From NCBI GenBank assembly GCA_013041835.1, contig JABDRH010000426.1, forward strand, positions 1 through 15,050: a stretch of DNA of 15,050 bases, read 5' to 3'. Origin of the DNA: Desulfatitalea sp. (GTDB lineage: Bacteria > Desulfobacterota > Desulfobacteria > Desulfobacterales > Desulfosarcinaceae). The notes beneath the pieces are model-generated. The model searched no databases and was not told the origin of the DNA. It was given only the letters and a program-made list of their open reading frames with translations. The translations under genes were made by a program, and so were the position numbers. Of this stretch, positions 1 through 6,992 are shown piece after piece. Numbering within the stretch: position 1 is the stretch's first letter; every line of letters starts with the position of its first letter.

Positions 1-9
1 CCGATCCAT

Positions 10-79
10 CTCACCCGGCTGCGTTACAAAAATACAGAATATCTCGATATTCTTTAATTTTTGTGCCTTGCCGGGTGAG
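10..79. repeat. Large nested inverted repeat (intergenic hairpin element)
   Basis: Three sets of perfectly complementary arms are nested around one centre. The outer arms are CTCACCCGGC (10-19) and GCCGGGTGAG (70-79). The middle arms are ACAAAAAT (26-33) and ATTTTTGT (57-64). The inner arms are AGAATATC (36-43) and GATATTCT (46-53), with a 2-base loop. The 70 bases can fold into one long stem or cruciform with 26 exact pairs broken by small internal loops. There is no run of T after the stem on either strand, so it is not a classical terminator. The element lies beyond the last gene of the chaperone operon. Its size and layering resemble dispersed intergenic repeats or small non-autonomous elements, but only one copy is visible here. 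Confidence 0.75.
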
Positions 80-84
80 CGCCT

Positions 85-134
85 CGACACCTAAAAATGT
101 AAATTTATTTTTGCGCGAACCCTAAGGCGTGTCG
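85..134. repeat. Second inverted repeat next to the first
   Basis: The arms CGACAC (85-90) and GTGTCG (129-134) enclose an inner pair, AAAAAT (93-98) and ATTTTT (107-112). It starts 5 bases after the larger hairpin, so the two may be one composite element covering about 10-135. The stem is weaker and AT-rich inside. No function can be assigned from the sequence. Confidence 0.45.
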
Positions 135-345
135 CTTTTTCAACGATATGAGATCGATCCGGGCAATATCGATATAGTCGATGCCACTGGTGATCCTATA
201 TGTCCATTGTTCTTTAACGCGTGCAAAAAATCATGTTTCCGCTATCCCAGATCGTGTGGATTTTGGGGTGATTTTTGGGCGAGTCTTAAAAAGGAGTGAA
301 AGAACTTATTGAAGCGCGAGCTCTAAATACGATCAGGCTTATCCG
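135..345. other. Gene-free stretch downstream of the chaperone operon
   Basis: No credible coding frame was found. A minus-strand frame is open from about 230 down to the TAA at 105-107 but has no ATG and no upstream ribosome binding site. A short plus-strand frame starting at GTG 296 runs into the antisense of the zinc-ribbon gene. A 10-base palindrome, ATATCGATAT, lies at 166-175. No GC-rich hairpin followed by a T run was found on the minus strand, so the end of the chaperone operon transcript is not marked by an obvious intrinsic terminator. Confidence 0.5.
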
Positions 346-660
346 CTATGAAGGGGGTGCCCCATCTGCCAGCATTGCGGCGCATTGGTACCAACGGGTG
401 GCGGTGTCGAACTCATTTTGCATCAAGCAGGCGAAAAAGGCCAGGCGGGCGGCGGCGGCGGTATGTTCCAGGTTCCAGGAAATGCAGGCGTGGTGAAGTG
501 CTTTGTCCGGTTGGTGCGATTTTAGATGGTGGGTGCCGATTTCCATGGCTTCAACGGCATGGCGGTGAATGCGTATCAAATCCGATAGATCACTATCGCA
601 GCGGGTGCAAAGGGATTGTGTTGCATTGACCTTACGGCAGGCCGGGCAGGTGATGGACAT
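346..660 (-). CDS. Small zinc-ribbon / TPR-like protein of the chaperone operon
   Basis: A 104-residue protein, last gene of the five-gene operon. The N-terminus has a four-cysteine zinc-ribbon pattern, CPAC at residues 5-8 and CTRC at 18-21. Residues about 28-98 are alanine-rich and helical and look like one or two degenerate TPR hairpins. The ATG is 7 bases after the Hsp70 stop codon. A GGAGG lies inside the last Hsp70 codons, about 12 bases upstream, which suggests translational coupling. There is no signal peptide or membrane segment, so it should be cytoplasmic. A role as an adaptor or client-recognition factor for the Hsp70 is inference from position and domain type. I do not recognise a named family. 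Confidence 0.75.
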   Translation of the reverse strand: MSITCPACRKVNATQSLCTRCDSDLSDLIRIHRHAVEAMEIGTHHLKSHQPDKALHHACISWNLEHTAAAARLAFFACLMQNEFDTATRWYQCAAMLADGAPPS

Positions 661-667
661 ATGGGGT

Positions 668-2407
668 TTAATCCTCCAGGTAAAACAACATGTCGTTCAA
701 TGATTCATTAAACTGTCGCAATCGATCGATATGCCCATCGGCAATGGCTTTTTGGCTGTCGGCCAACAGGGCCTGCAATTCACCGGCATCGGTTTCGTCA
801 ATGCCATCCATCAGCGCCAGTGATCGTTTACGCAATGTTTTGGCTTCGGTGATGACATGAACCCTTATGGTTTCGGTATCTGCTTCGGGTGGGGTGTCAT
901 CGGCCGGGTCGCAGGGTGTGATCCAGTCTTTCAAATTCTCCTGGGCTTTTTGAATATCGAAGGCAGCGGTGCCGTTGACCGTCTCCATGGTGACGGTCTT
1001 GGACAGGCCCGAGCGTTTTTCAAGCGCCGTGACCTCCAACACGCCATTTAAGTCCAATGCCAATGAGATGACGATTTCGTTGCCGGCCGGCACCTCGCTC
1101 AATCCCTCCACTAAGAAGTTACCGATGAAAATGTTTTCTTCGGCCAAGGGTTCTTCTCCCTGAAAAATGCGCACATCCACTGCTTCTTGTGAATCCTGCA
1201 TGGTATAAAAGCATTCGCCTTTTTTCGTCGGCAGCGTGGTGCCCCGGTGGATCAGGGGGACAAATATCTTGGGGTGCCATTCACCGTTATAATTGCCGCC
1301 GGCGCTGGTGCCGAACGTATATGGGGTGATGTCGACCAATACGCTGTCGGTTGCAACACCGTCGAGTACGGCTGCCTGAATGGCGGCACCCATGGCCACG
1401 ATCAGGTCGGGGTCGACGCCCTGGTGGGGTTCGATATTGAGTTTTTCCCGAATCATTTTCGCCACCAGCGGGGTTCGGGATGCGCCGCCCACGAGGATGA
1501 CTTTGTCCAATGCACCGGGCAAAATGGCCGCATCTTTAAAACATCGGTGCACCGAATCCAATGTTTTTTGGATCAGGGGACGGATCATCTCCTCATAGTC
1601 GATGCGATTGATCTCCATATCCAGATGGTGTTCACCGGTTAAGTACTCTTCCCGCAATCGGGCAAAGGGTGCATTGGACAGTTCCCGCTTTGCTTTTTCC
1701 ACCGTCGCCCAGAGCCGGTTGGCTGCCTTGGGCTCGGCCAGGGGGCGCACGCCGTGGGCCTCAAAAAAGGTGTTATCGACATGTTCCATGAGCAGTTGAT
1801 CAAAATCGTCGCCGCCCAAGTGGGTATCGCCATGACTGGCTTTTACTTCCACAACACCACCCTGAACCACGACTAAAGAGGCGTCAAAGGTGCCGCCACC
1901 CAAATCGTATACCAATACGGTCCGGTCGACGCTGTGATCCGTATCGTAGGCCAGTGCGGCGGCGGTGGGCTCGTTGATGATGCGCCGGACATTCAGCCCG
2001 GCCAGGGTGCCGGCGTTTTGGGTGGCTTTGCGTTGAGCGTCGTCAAAGTAGGCGGGTACGGTAATCACGGTTTCGGTGATCGGTTCGCCCAGATGGGCTT
2101 CGGCCGCGGATTTCAGTTTGGCCAAAATCAGGGCCGATACTTCCTCCGGACTGTACGTGCCGTCGCCCAATCCGACTTTTTCCGCCAGGCCCATTTTGCG
2201 CTTGATGGACAGTACGGTTTGGTCCGGCGCCATTGCCATTCGGTTTTTTGCCGTCCGGCCAACCAACAACTTGCCCTGGTCGTCGATCCCCACGCAGGAT
2301 GGCATGATGCGTTCGCCATCCACAGCAATTATTTCAGGCCGCCCGTCGCGCACGATGGCGACTTCCGAATTGGTGGTGCCCAAGTCAATACCGATGATCG
2401 TACCCAT
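668..2407 (-). CDS. Hsp70-family molecular chaperone (DnaK-like, short form)
   Basis: An ATP-dependent chaperone of 579 residues. The three Hsp70 signatures are present: IGIDLGTTNS (5-14), VYDLGGGTFDAS (166-177) and VILVGGASRTP (303-313), with NEPTAAALAYD at 145-155. The ATPase domain spans about 1-350, the beta-sandwich substrate domain about 357-475 (LDLNGVLEVTALEKRSG matches the family), and a helical lid about 485-579. Housekeeping DnaK is near 640 residues; this one is shorter and lacks the acidic EEVKDKK-type tail. The start codon overlaps the GrpE stop by one base (TGATG), so the two are translationally coupled. Because it sits with its own J protein, GrpE and TPR partner, it is probably a specialised second Hsp70. 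I give no symbol because dnaK proper is usually elsewhere; an HscC-like or other paralogue is possible. Confidence 0.95.
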   Translation of the reverse strand: MGTIIGIDLGTTNSEVAIVRDGRPEIIAVDGERIMPSCVGIDDQGKLLVGRTAKNRMAMAPDQTVLSIKRKMGLAEKVGLGDGTYSPEEVSALILAKLKSAAEAHLGEPITETVITVPAYFDDAQRKATQNAGTLAGLNVRRIINEPTAAALAYDTDHSVDRTVLVYDLGGGTFDASLVVVQGGVVEVKASHGDTHLGGDDFDQLLMEHVDNTFFEAHGVRPLAEPKAANRLWATVEKAKRELSNAPFARLREEYLTGEHHLDMEINRIDYEEMIRPLIQKTLDSVHRCFKDAAILPGALDKVILVGGASRTPLVAKMIREKLNIEPHQGVDPDLIVAMGAAIQAAVLDGVATDSVLVDITPYTFGTSAGGNYNGEWHPKIFVPLIHRGTTLPTKKGECFYTMQDSQEAVDVRIFQGEEPLAEENIFIGNFLVEGLSEVPAGNEIVISLALDLNGVLEVTALEKRSGLSKTVTMETVNGTAAFDIQKAQENLKDWITPCDPADDTPPEADTETIRVHVITEAKTLRKRSLALMDGIDETDAGELQALLADSQKAIADGHIDRLRQFNESLNDMLFYLED

Positions 2408-3072
2408 CAGTCTTCTCCTTTTTTCACGGCTATTTTTACTTCGGCGAATTTTATGACTTCTCCTTTTAGGAGGAAGCCGGCCGATAGCTCCTCGGTTACC
2501 GTGTTATGCTCGCAGTGATTGCGCTCTTCCACCACCACCGCCTTCATGCGGGTGGGATCGAACACTTCACCGATGGTATTCATTTTTACGATTCCAGATT
2601 GATTTAAAAGCGCTTCAAAATGCTCTCGCAGCAGGGTGAAGCCTTGATGGAAATTTTGCCAGGCGTCGGTCCACTGTCGTCCGGCATTTAACCAGCCGGG
2701 ACGCGGAGGATGGTCCAACCGCGCTTCCAACCGGACCAGCCGTTCGAGCATTTCGGCATAAGGTATCAGAAAAGCCCTTTGCCGGTCATCATCCGCCCGG
2801 CTGCGGTCCTGTTCCTGCCGGCTCAAACGTTCTCCAACAACTTCGAGATGCTGCTCAAAGCGGTGCAGGGTTTCACCAAAGCGGACCAGGGTGTCATGAC
2901 TGCGTCGCGTGCCTTTGCGTACGTCGCTGCCTAAAATGCATAGGGCCTCATAGAAAGCGTATAGATCAGGAGTTTCTATCGCGCTGTGCTCATTTTCGGG
3001 TGGCGGCGCTGCGTCTAATCGGTCCAGCCATAGCTCAAAACGCTGCCTCAACTCTTGTTGCCAATTGTCCAC
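2407..3072 (-). CDS. grpE: GrpE-family nucleotide exchange factor
   Basis: A 221-residue protein expected to release ADP from the Hsp70 encoded by the next gene. The C-terminal 60 residues match the GrpE beta domain: GEVFDPTRMKAV near 167-178, then NTVTEELSAGFLLKGEV, then the closing strand FAEVKIAVKK. The N-terminal part is charged and helical (about 75-165), like the GrpE dimer helix, and is preceded by a divergent segment of about 70 residues rich in acidic and aromatic residues. The start is GTG at 3072 with a weak GGGA upstream, 21 bases after the J-protein stop. The gene overlaps the Hsp70 gene by one base. It is longer than typical GrpE (about 190-200) and its N-terminus is unlike the housekeeping protein, which fits a dedicated partner. 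Confidence 0.88.
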   Translation of the reverse strand: MDNWQQELRQRFELWLDRLDAAPPPENEHSAIETPDLYAFYEALCILGSDVRKGTRRSHDTLVRFGETLHRFEQHLEVVGERLSRQEQDRSRADDDRQRAFLIPYAEMLERLVRLEARLDHPPRPGWLNAGRQWTDAWQNFHQGFTLLREHFEALLNQSGIVKMNTIGEVFDPTRMKAVVVEERNHCEHNTVTEELSAGFLLKGEVIKFAEVKIAVKKGED

Positions 3073-3093
3073 GGTTCGTCCCGTTCTTTGGTG

Positions 3094-3399
3094 TCAGCGT
3101 GTCATGCATCCGCGCAAAAAGGTTTTCATGGCTTCGAAGGGCAGCGGTGTGCGTTCTTGCCGCCCCTTAAAATGCGACCGCACGGCTTCAATGGGGCTGC
3201 GCTCACCCGCTTGTTTCGAAAACAGCAGGTACCGTCGCCGGCTGTCGGCATCTTTGATGAGTTGGTAGGCCTCGTTTACGGCGCTGAATTGCTCCGGGAA
3301 GCGCTCCGGTGGAAATCGTTTCACGCCCCCCAGATAGGCCCGGCGAATGGTGGCGTCATCGGCATTGGTGTCGACGCCCAATCGGTCGTATGGGTTCAT
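3094..3399 (-). CDS. Small J-domain protein with altered HPD motif
   Basis: A 101-residue protein. Residues 2-58 form a J domain: NPYDRLGV, then DATIRRAYLGGVKRF (helix II), PPERFPEQF (loop), and SAVNEAYQLIKDADSRRRY (helix III with the usual NEAY and R-R-R-Y pattern). In the loop the catalytic His-Pro-Asp is replaced by Pro-Pro-Glu (residues 30-32). The tail of about 40 residues is basic, with no zinc centre and no client-binding domain. The ATG at 3399 was chosen because the J domain starts with its next residue and AAAAGGA lies 8 bases upstream. A longer frame reaching to 3588 only reads antisense to the acidic tail of the TPR gene. It lies 25 bases after the TPR gene. It probably docks to the operon's own Hsp70. 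Confidence 0.85.
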   Translation of the reverse strand: MNPYDRLGVDTNADDATIRRAYLGGVKRFPPERFPEQFSAVNEAYQLIKDADSRRRYLLFSKQAGERSPIEAVRSHFKGRQERTPLPFEAMKTFLRGCMTR

Positions 3400-3424
3400 T
3401 TGGCGAATCCTTTTCCGCTGATGT

Positions 3425-5908
3425 CTAAAACAAGTCCAATTGTTTCGATTTCTTGGGGAGTTGCTCGTTATTTCCGGTCGCTGGATCTTGGGCCGAGCGT
3501 CTCTTGGGACGCGGTATCGGGAGGGGAGGAAATAACGTCTCATCATCCATCCAGTCATCATCATCATCATCCATCCAGTCATCGTCATCGTCGAGAAAGG
3601 GATTGAGGTAGTCGTTCAAGGATGCCGCCTCTTTGATCCATCCGGAAAATTTCGGTGCCTGCTCCAAAACGTCGGTGTCCCGTTGCTCACCAGCCAATGC
3701 GATGATGGTTTTCAACTCCTTTTCGGCCTGCTCGGTTCGGCGCATGAGGACCTGGGGGGGGTAGTCCATGAGAAAGCGATAGAAACGAAACCGAGCGTCA
3801 TCCCCGTTGATGGTCAGCCAATGGTTGACATAACCCGTGGCGATATCAGTGCCGTCGCCATCCTTGGTTACAAGATAACCGACAATTTCGACAGCTTGCT
3901 GCCGCGGCATATCCGTCGAAGCGCCATGCGAAAGAAAATCCAAAACCAATGCGGCAAGATCATCGGGTAGCATGTCGATTCCGGCACCCTCGTCGTTAAA
4001 ATTTGCGATCCGGATACAGTCGATGGCCGCATCCGAACTGAATGGGCCCTTGAGCTTTTTCTTGATATAGGCGTGGTGCGTTTTGCAGCGGCTCTCGGGC
4101 ACGCCCCAGCAAGCGCAGATCAGGGCATAAAACAAGTGCAATTTCAACTCGCCGCACCCACGCGTGGCCATTGCCTGTTGCCACAAATCCTCGGCCTCGG
4201 CATCGCGATGCCCAACAAGCGCCATGGCGGACCAGCGAGCATATAGATAAGCATGCCCGCGGTAAAAGTGATCCAAGTGCGCCTCTGCCGTTTCAAGTGC
4301 GCGAACCAGCAACGCCCGCGCTTTATCCACCACCCCTTTTTTAGAATATTGCCGTGCCGACAGAATGCATCCCCGGATAATGCGTTGCTGCAGATGCTGA
4401 TCGGTGGGGTCCAGGGCCGAGGCCTGTTCCAGATATTTCATCGCTTTGACGTATGCCTTGCGCGCGAGGCACCTGAGGCCGGCTTTGGTCAGGACCTCCT
4501 TTTCGCCGGGAAATTGCCGAATCATCTGATCCAGTAACTTGTTAAGACGGGAGGACTCACCTGTTTTTTCCAAAAAAGCGGCCAGTGAAAGCTGGGGTTG
4601 CAATGTGTCGGGAGAAGCTTCTATGGCTGCATTATAGCAGTATTCGGCCAGCTCGGCGTTTCTGAGAATCGGCCCTTTGCCGCGGCGGCGGAAAGGGAAA
4701 AAACCAAAGGGGGCGTCGCCTTGCGTTTCCCTGGAAAAAAGATCGCCCACATGGCCGTAAACCAGGCGTTGAACACCTCGGCTGTCATCCGGCGCGACCG
4801 AGTAGCATATGGATATAAAGTTCTCCCATTGTTCCAAAATGATGGCTTCCATTTCATTGATCTGTTCGGAGAAAAGAGCCAACGTGCGTTGGGCCCAAAA
4901 GTCTTCCGCCGGATGGGACCGTCCATTTTTCAGCGTGATTTTTTTCAGATAATCAAACCCTTGCTCCTTCGGCAGGTCGAAACAGCGATTGTAGTACAAT
5001 TCGGACAATGTCAGGGACAGGCCTGCCGTTATGGATGGAAATGCCGGAAGTGCAGCGACAAGATGGGCGTGGGAGTCGCGATGACGGTTGATGGTCCAAA
5101 GGTACTGGGCGCGGGCGATGGCTTCCGCTTCCGCCTCAAATCCTGCGATTCGGCACATATTGGCGGTTAAAAAGGTGTCTTTGGCGGTCGCGTCGCCCAA
5201 GGGAGCACTCTGGATAAGGTCTAAAAAAGGCTTTGCCGTTAGTGCCGGAGCCGATTGGGGCCTTATTTTTTCCAGGGCGGCGATGGCTTTGGGGTCATCA
5301 TGGGCGTAAAAGGCGCACATGCCTTTAACCAGCCATTTCCAGGAGCTGAAAGCCGATCTTATGGATATGGATTTGACGGCCTTTAATGCGCCATCGATGT
5401 CGCCTTCGGATAGTTTCTGAAGGGCCTCATAAATGCCTTCCAGGTCGCTGCGCATGCTGGCGGACAGATCATCCAAAGGCGCCTTCCTGTCAAAGGCCGT
5501 CACCAGCGTGTCCACTGCCGCCGACACCTCATCATTCAACCCATCCGAACGGCTCAGAATATGAACGGCGGCTTCCGCCGCCTTGGCAAATTGCCCCCGC
5601 TTTAAATGGAGCATCAGAGACGCGGCATTTGCCGCGGCCGGGGAAAGCTTGTTCAATTGGGCCAACACCATGGCGGCCTCATCGAGCATCCCCTTGGCCA
5701 GCCGCTGCCGGTACAATCCCGCGTAAGCCGCTTGCAGGCCGTCGAGGTGCCGTTCGGGGGCCTTTTTATGAAGCTGTTTGAAAACATCCACCGCCTGACG
5801 ATAACGACCGGCCGAAAGATGCGAAATGGCCTCTGCCTCGATATTGGAACCGCCAGCCAAACGTTTCTTTGAGGCTTTTTTAGTTTTCTTTTTCGACATA
5901 GCCGCCAC
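3425..5908 (-). CDS. Large TPR-repeat protein with acidic tail and C-terminal QLDLF
   Basis: A first-in-operon protein of 827 residues. It begins with a lysine-rich stretch (KKKTKKASKKR), followed by helical repeats of TPR type over most of the length; the clearest units include AISHLSAGRYRQAVDVFKQL near 27-46 and ALDPTDQHLQQRI after LTKAGLRCLARKAYVKAMKYLEQA. There is no signal peptide or membrane segment. Near the end, residues 773-789 form two runs of aspartate each followed by Trp-Met. A proline-basic linker follows, and the chain ends in QLDLF. The start may be GTG 5908 (AAAGG 5 bases upstream) or ATG 5899. A run of eight G (plus strand 3754-3761) lies within the frame. TPR proteins are usually scaffolds that bind chaperones or clients; here it probably recruits substrate or partner to the Hsp70. 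No named family recognised. Confidence 0.88.
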   Translation of the reverse strand: MAAMSKKKTKKASKKRLAGGSNIEAEAISHLSAGRYRQAVDVFKQLHKKAPERHLDGLQAAYAGLYRQRLAKGMLDEAAMVLAQLNKLSPAAANAASLMLHLKRGQFAKAAEAAVHILSRSDGLNDEVSAAVDTLVTAFDRKAPLDDLSASMRSDLEGIYEALQKLSEGDIDGALKAVKSISIRSAFSSWKWLVKGMCAFYAHDDPKAIAALEKIRPQSAPALTAKPFLDLIQSAPLGDATAKDTFLTANMCRIAGFEAEAEAIARAQYLWTINRHRDSHAHLVAALPAFPSITAGLSLTLSELYYNRCFDLPKEQGFDYLKKITLKNGRSHPAEDFWAQRTLALFSEQINEMEAIILEQWENFISICYSVAPDDSRGVQRLVYGHVGDLFSRETQGDAPFGFFPFRRRGKGPILRNAELAEYCYNAAIEASPDTLQPQLSLAAFLEKTGESSRLNKLLDQMIRQFPGEKEVLTKAGLRCLARKAYVKAMKYLEQASALDPTDQHLQQRIIRGCILSARQYSKKGVVDKARALLVRALETAEAHLDHFYRGHAYLYARWSAMALVGHRDAEAEDLWQQAMATRGCGELKLHLFYALICACWGVPESRCKTHHAYIKKKLKGPFSSDAAIDCIRIANFNDEGAGIDMLPDDLAALVLDFLSHGASTDMPRQQAVEIVGYLVTKDGDGTDIATGYVNHWLTINGDDARFRFYRFLMDYPPQVLMRRTEQAEKELKTIIALAGEQRDTDVLEQAPKFSGWIKEAASLNDYLNPFLDDDDDWMDDDDDDWMDDETLFPPLPIPRPKRRSAQDPATGNNEQLPKKSKQLDLF
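3541..3582. repeat. 24-base tandem repeat inside the TPR gene
   Basis: An 18-base sequence at 3541-3558 is repeated perfectly at 3565-3582, with a period of 24 bases. On the minus strand it encodes the two Asp-run plus Trp-Met units. Because 24 is a multiple of three, gain or loss of a unit would keep the frame and only change the length of the acidic tail. Confidence 0.8.
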
Positions 5909-5954
5909 TTATGCCTTTAATAATGAAAGAGGGGGGCTTGCTTATCAGCCGACG

Positions 5955-5983
5955 ATCATGCCAGAGCCATGATGGTGTGTCAA
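5955..5983 (-). promoter_or_regulatory. Sigma70-like promoter of the chaperone operon, with overlapping inverted repeat
   Basis: On the minus strand a perfect -35 TTGACA (5983-5978) is followed by 17 bases and a -10-like CATGAT (5960-5955), which matches TATAAT at four positions. It lies about 50 bases upstream of the first gene start. The -10 forms one arm of an inverted repeat, ATCATG (5955-5960) and CATGAT (5968-5973), with a 7-base spacer that could be an operator. No CIRCE heat-shock element was seen. This is a motif call only; the start point is not known. Confidence 0.45.
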
Positions 5984-6055
5984 TGATTGTGAGTCACGTA
6001 GGATTTGTTCTAAGGGTGCGGAAAATCAACGGGCGTTTTTTTCATGGGTTAACTT

Positions 6056-6490
6056 TTATGCCGAGACCCTAAGCGCCCTCAAGTATCGAATGCTGGAGAG
6101 AATGAGCGCCAGACCGATGGCGATATACAGAGTCGCCAGATAAGGTTTGGGAATGGAAGAGTGGCGTAGTGTGATGCCCATGGCCATCATCACCACGACG
6201 ATCAGATAACTTTTCCACGAAAGGAAAGAAAAAAGGCATCGCTTGCCCTCCATGGGCTGAATGCGCGCCAGGTTTTTATCCACGATCTTCAAAAACCCAA
6301 AATGGTGAATCACCAGGCCCGCACCCACACCTGCCGCAGCCGGCGGCAGCGAATCACCCATGGCGTGATGAAGCCAGGTATAGGCCAGGGACAACAGCAA
6401 TATGCCAACGCCGATCCACATCATCGCGGCCAGAAACAGCAGCACCGGTTTTCCGACCGCCGGCTTGAACTTGTTGATACCCATTGTCAT
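6056..6490 (-). CDS. Small integral membrane protein of unknown function
   Basis: A protein of 144 residues with four likely membrane helices: PVLLFLAAMMWIGVGILLLS near 14-33, AAAGVGAGLVIHHFGF near 52-67, YLIVVVMMAMGITL near 92-105 and LATLYIAIGLALILS near 115-129. The loops are short and basic, with a positive C-terminus (YLRALRVSA). The ATG at 6490 was chosen because AAGGTGG lies 6 bases upstream; the frame stays open to 6691 but that extension looks non-coding. A -10-like TATACT lies on the minus strand at 6556-6551 without a convincing -35. It is separated from the chaperone operon by 147 bases holding that operon's promoter, so it is probably its own unit. I do not recognise a named family. 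Confidence 0.7.
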   Translation of the reverse strand: MTMGINKFKPAVGKPVLLFLAAMMWIGVGILLLSLAYTWLHHAMGDSLPPAAAGVGAGLVIHHFGFLKIVDKNLARIQPMEGKRCLFSFLSWKSYLIVVVMMAMGITLRHSSIPKPYLATLYIAIGLALILSSIRYLRALRVSA

Positions 6491-6992
6491 GTCCAACCAC
6501 CTTGAATCCTGCCCACCCGCAGCGCAGGGTCTCCGAATCATGCCAAGTAGAGTATATCCCGCAAAAAAAATCAAACCGTGAATGGAATGCCAACTTGATC
6601 CAAGGCAATCGCATGTAACAAATTGAACAGGGGGGTGTGATGGGGGTGCGGCGGAAGAACGTCCCAAAAATCTGATTTTGTTATCAATCACGAAGATTAC
6701 GAAACTCTTATCATAGAATAAATTTGAACGCCTTCGTGTTTTTCACAACCTTGTGTGGTGCAAAAAAATGACATGCGATTGCCCTGTGAGAATAAACAAG
6801 AGCCCTTGACAACCGGCGTTTGGTTTGGCATCTGTGTTCATGGTCCTGAGCCGGATGCAGGTTTCGCGCTTTCATCATGATCATACGGTCTTTGCCTGTC
6901 TTACATCTATATTGAACTCCTTGCTTTAATAATCGCAAAGGGTAAAGGCATAAGTGTTTTCGATAAAGAAGGTATAAATGAGTCCGCAATAA
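6491..6992. other. Gene-free stretch at the edge of the gene graveyard
   Basis: No supported gene was found. The part up to about 6700 holds the leader and possible promoter of the membrane protein. From about 6700 the sequence becomes AT-rich (the row 6901-6960 is about 32% GC), and the minus-strand frame at 6711-7103 has no domain, no ribosome binding site and a composition unlike a protein. A small inverted repeat, TCCGC (6983-6987) and GCGGA (6993-6997), lies exactly where the hydrolase fragment begins. Confidence 0.5.

Noticed and set aside
105..230. Minus-strand open stretch of about 40 codons ending at TAA 105-107
   Set aside because: It has no ATG, no ribosome binding site, an upstream in-frame stop at 231-233, and it runs into the repeat element.
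296..496. Plus-strand 66-codon frame starting at GTG after AAGGAG
   Set aside because: The purine run almost touches the start codon, the protein has no domain, and most of the frame is antisense to the zinc-ribbon gene.
1934..2518. Long plus-strand open frame of 194 codons
   Set aside because: It is antisense to the Hsp70 and GrpE genes, has no recognisable domain, and is the usual open shadow of a GC-rich gene.
3400..3588. Upstream extension of the J-protein frame
   Set aside because: The extra 63 codons are antisense-frame reading of the TPR tail repeat (runs of Met and Thr); the J domain itself starts at ATG 3399 with a suitable ribosome binding site.
3754..3761. Run of eight G in the TPR gene as a phase-variation switch
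   Set aside because: The frame is intact and this is a single homopolymer within a long gene; nothing else suggests switching.
6012..6045. Possible terminator after the membrane protein gene near the run of seven T
   Set aside because: The T run follows only a tiny AACGGGCGTT palindrome and lies on the plus strand, the wrong direction for this gene.
6491..6691. Upstream extension of the small membrane protein
   Set aside because: The extra 67 codons are rich in Pro, Ser and Cys with no family likeness, while ATG 6490 has a good AAGGTGG at the right distance.
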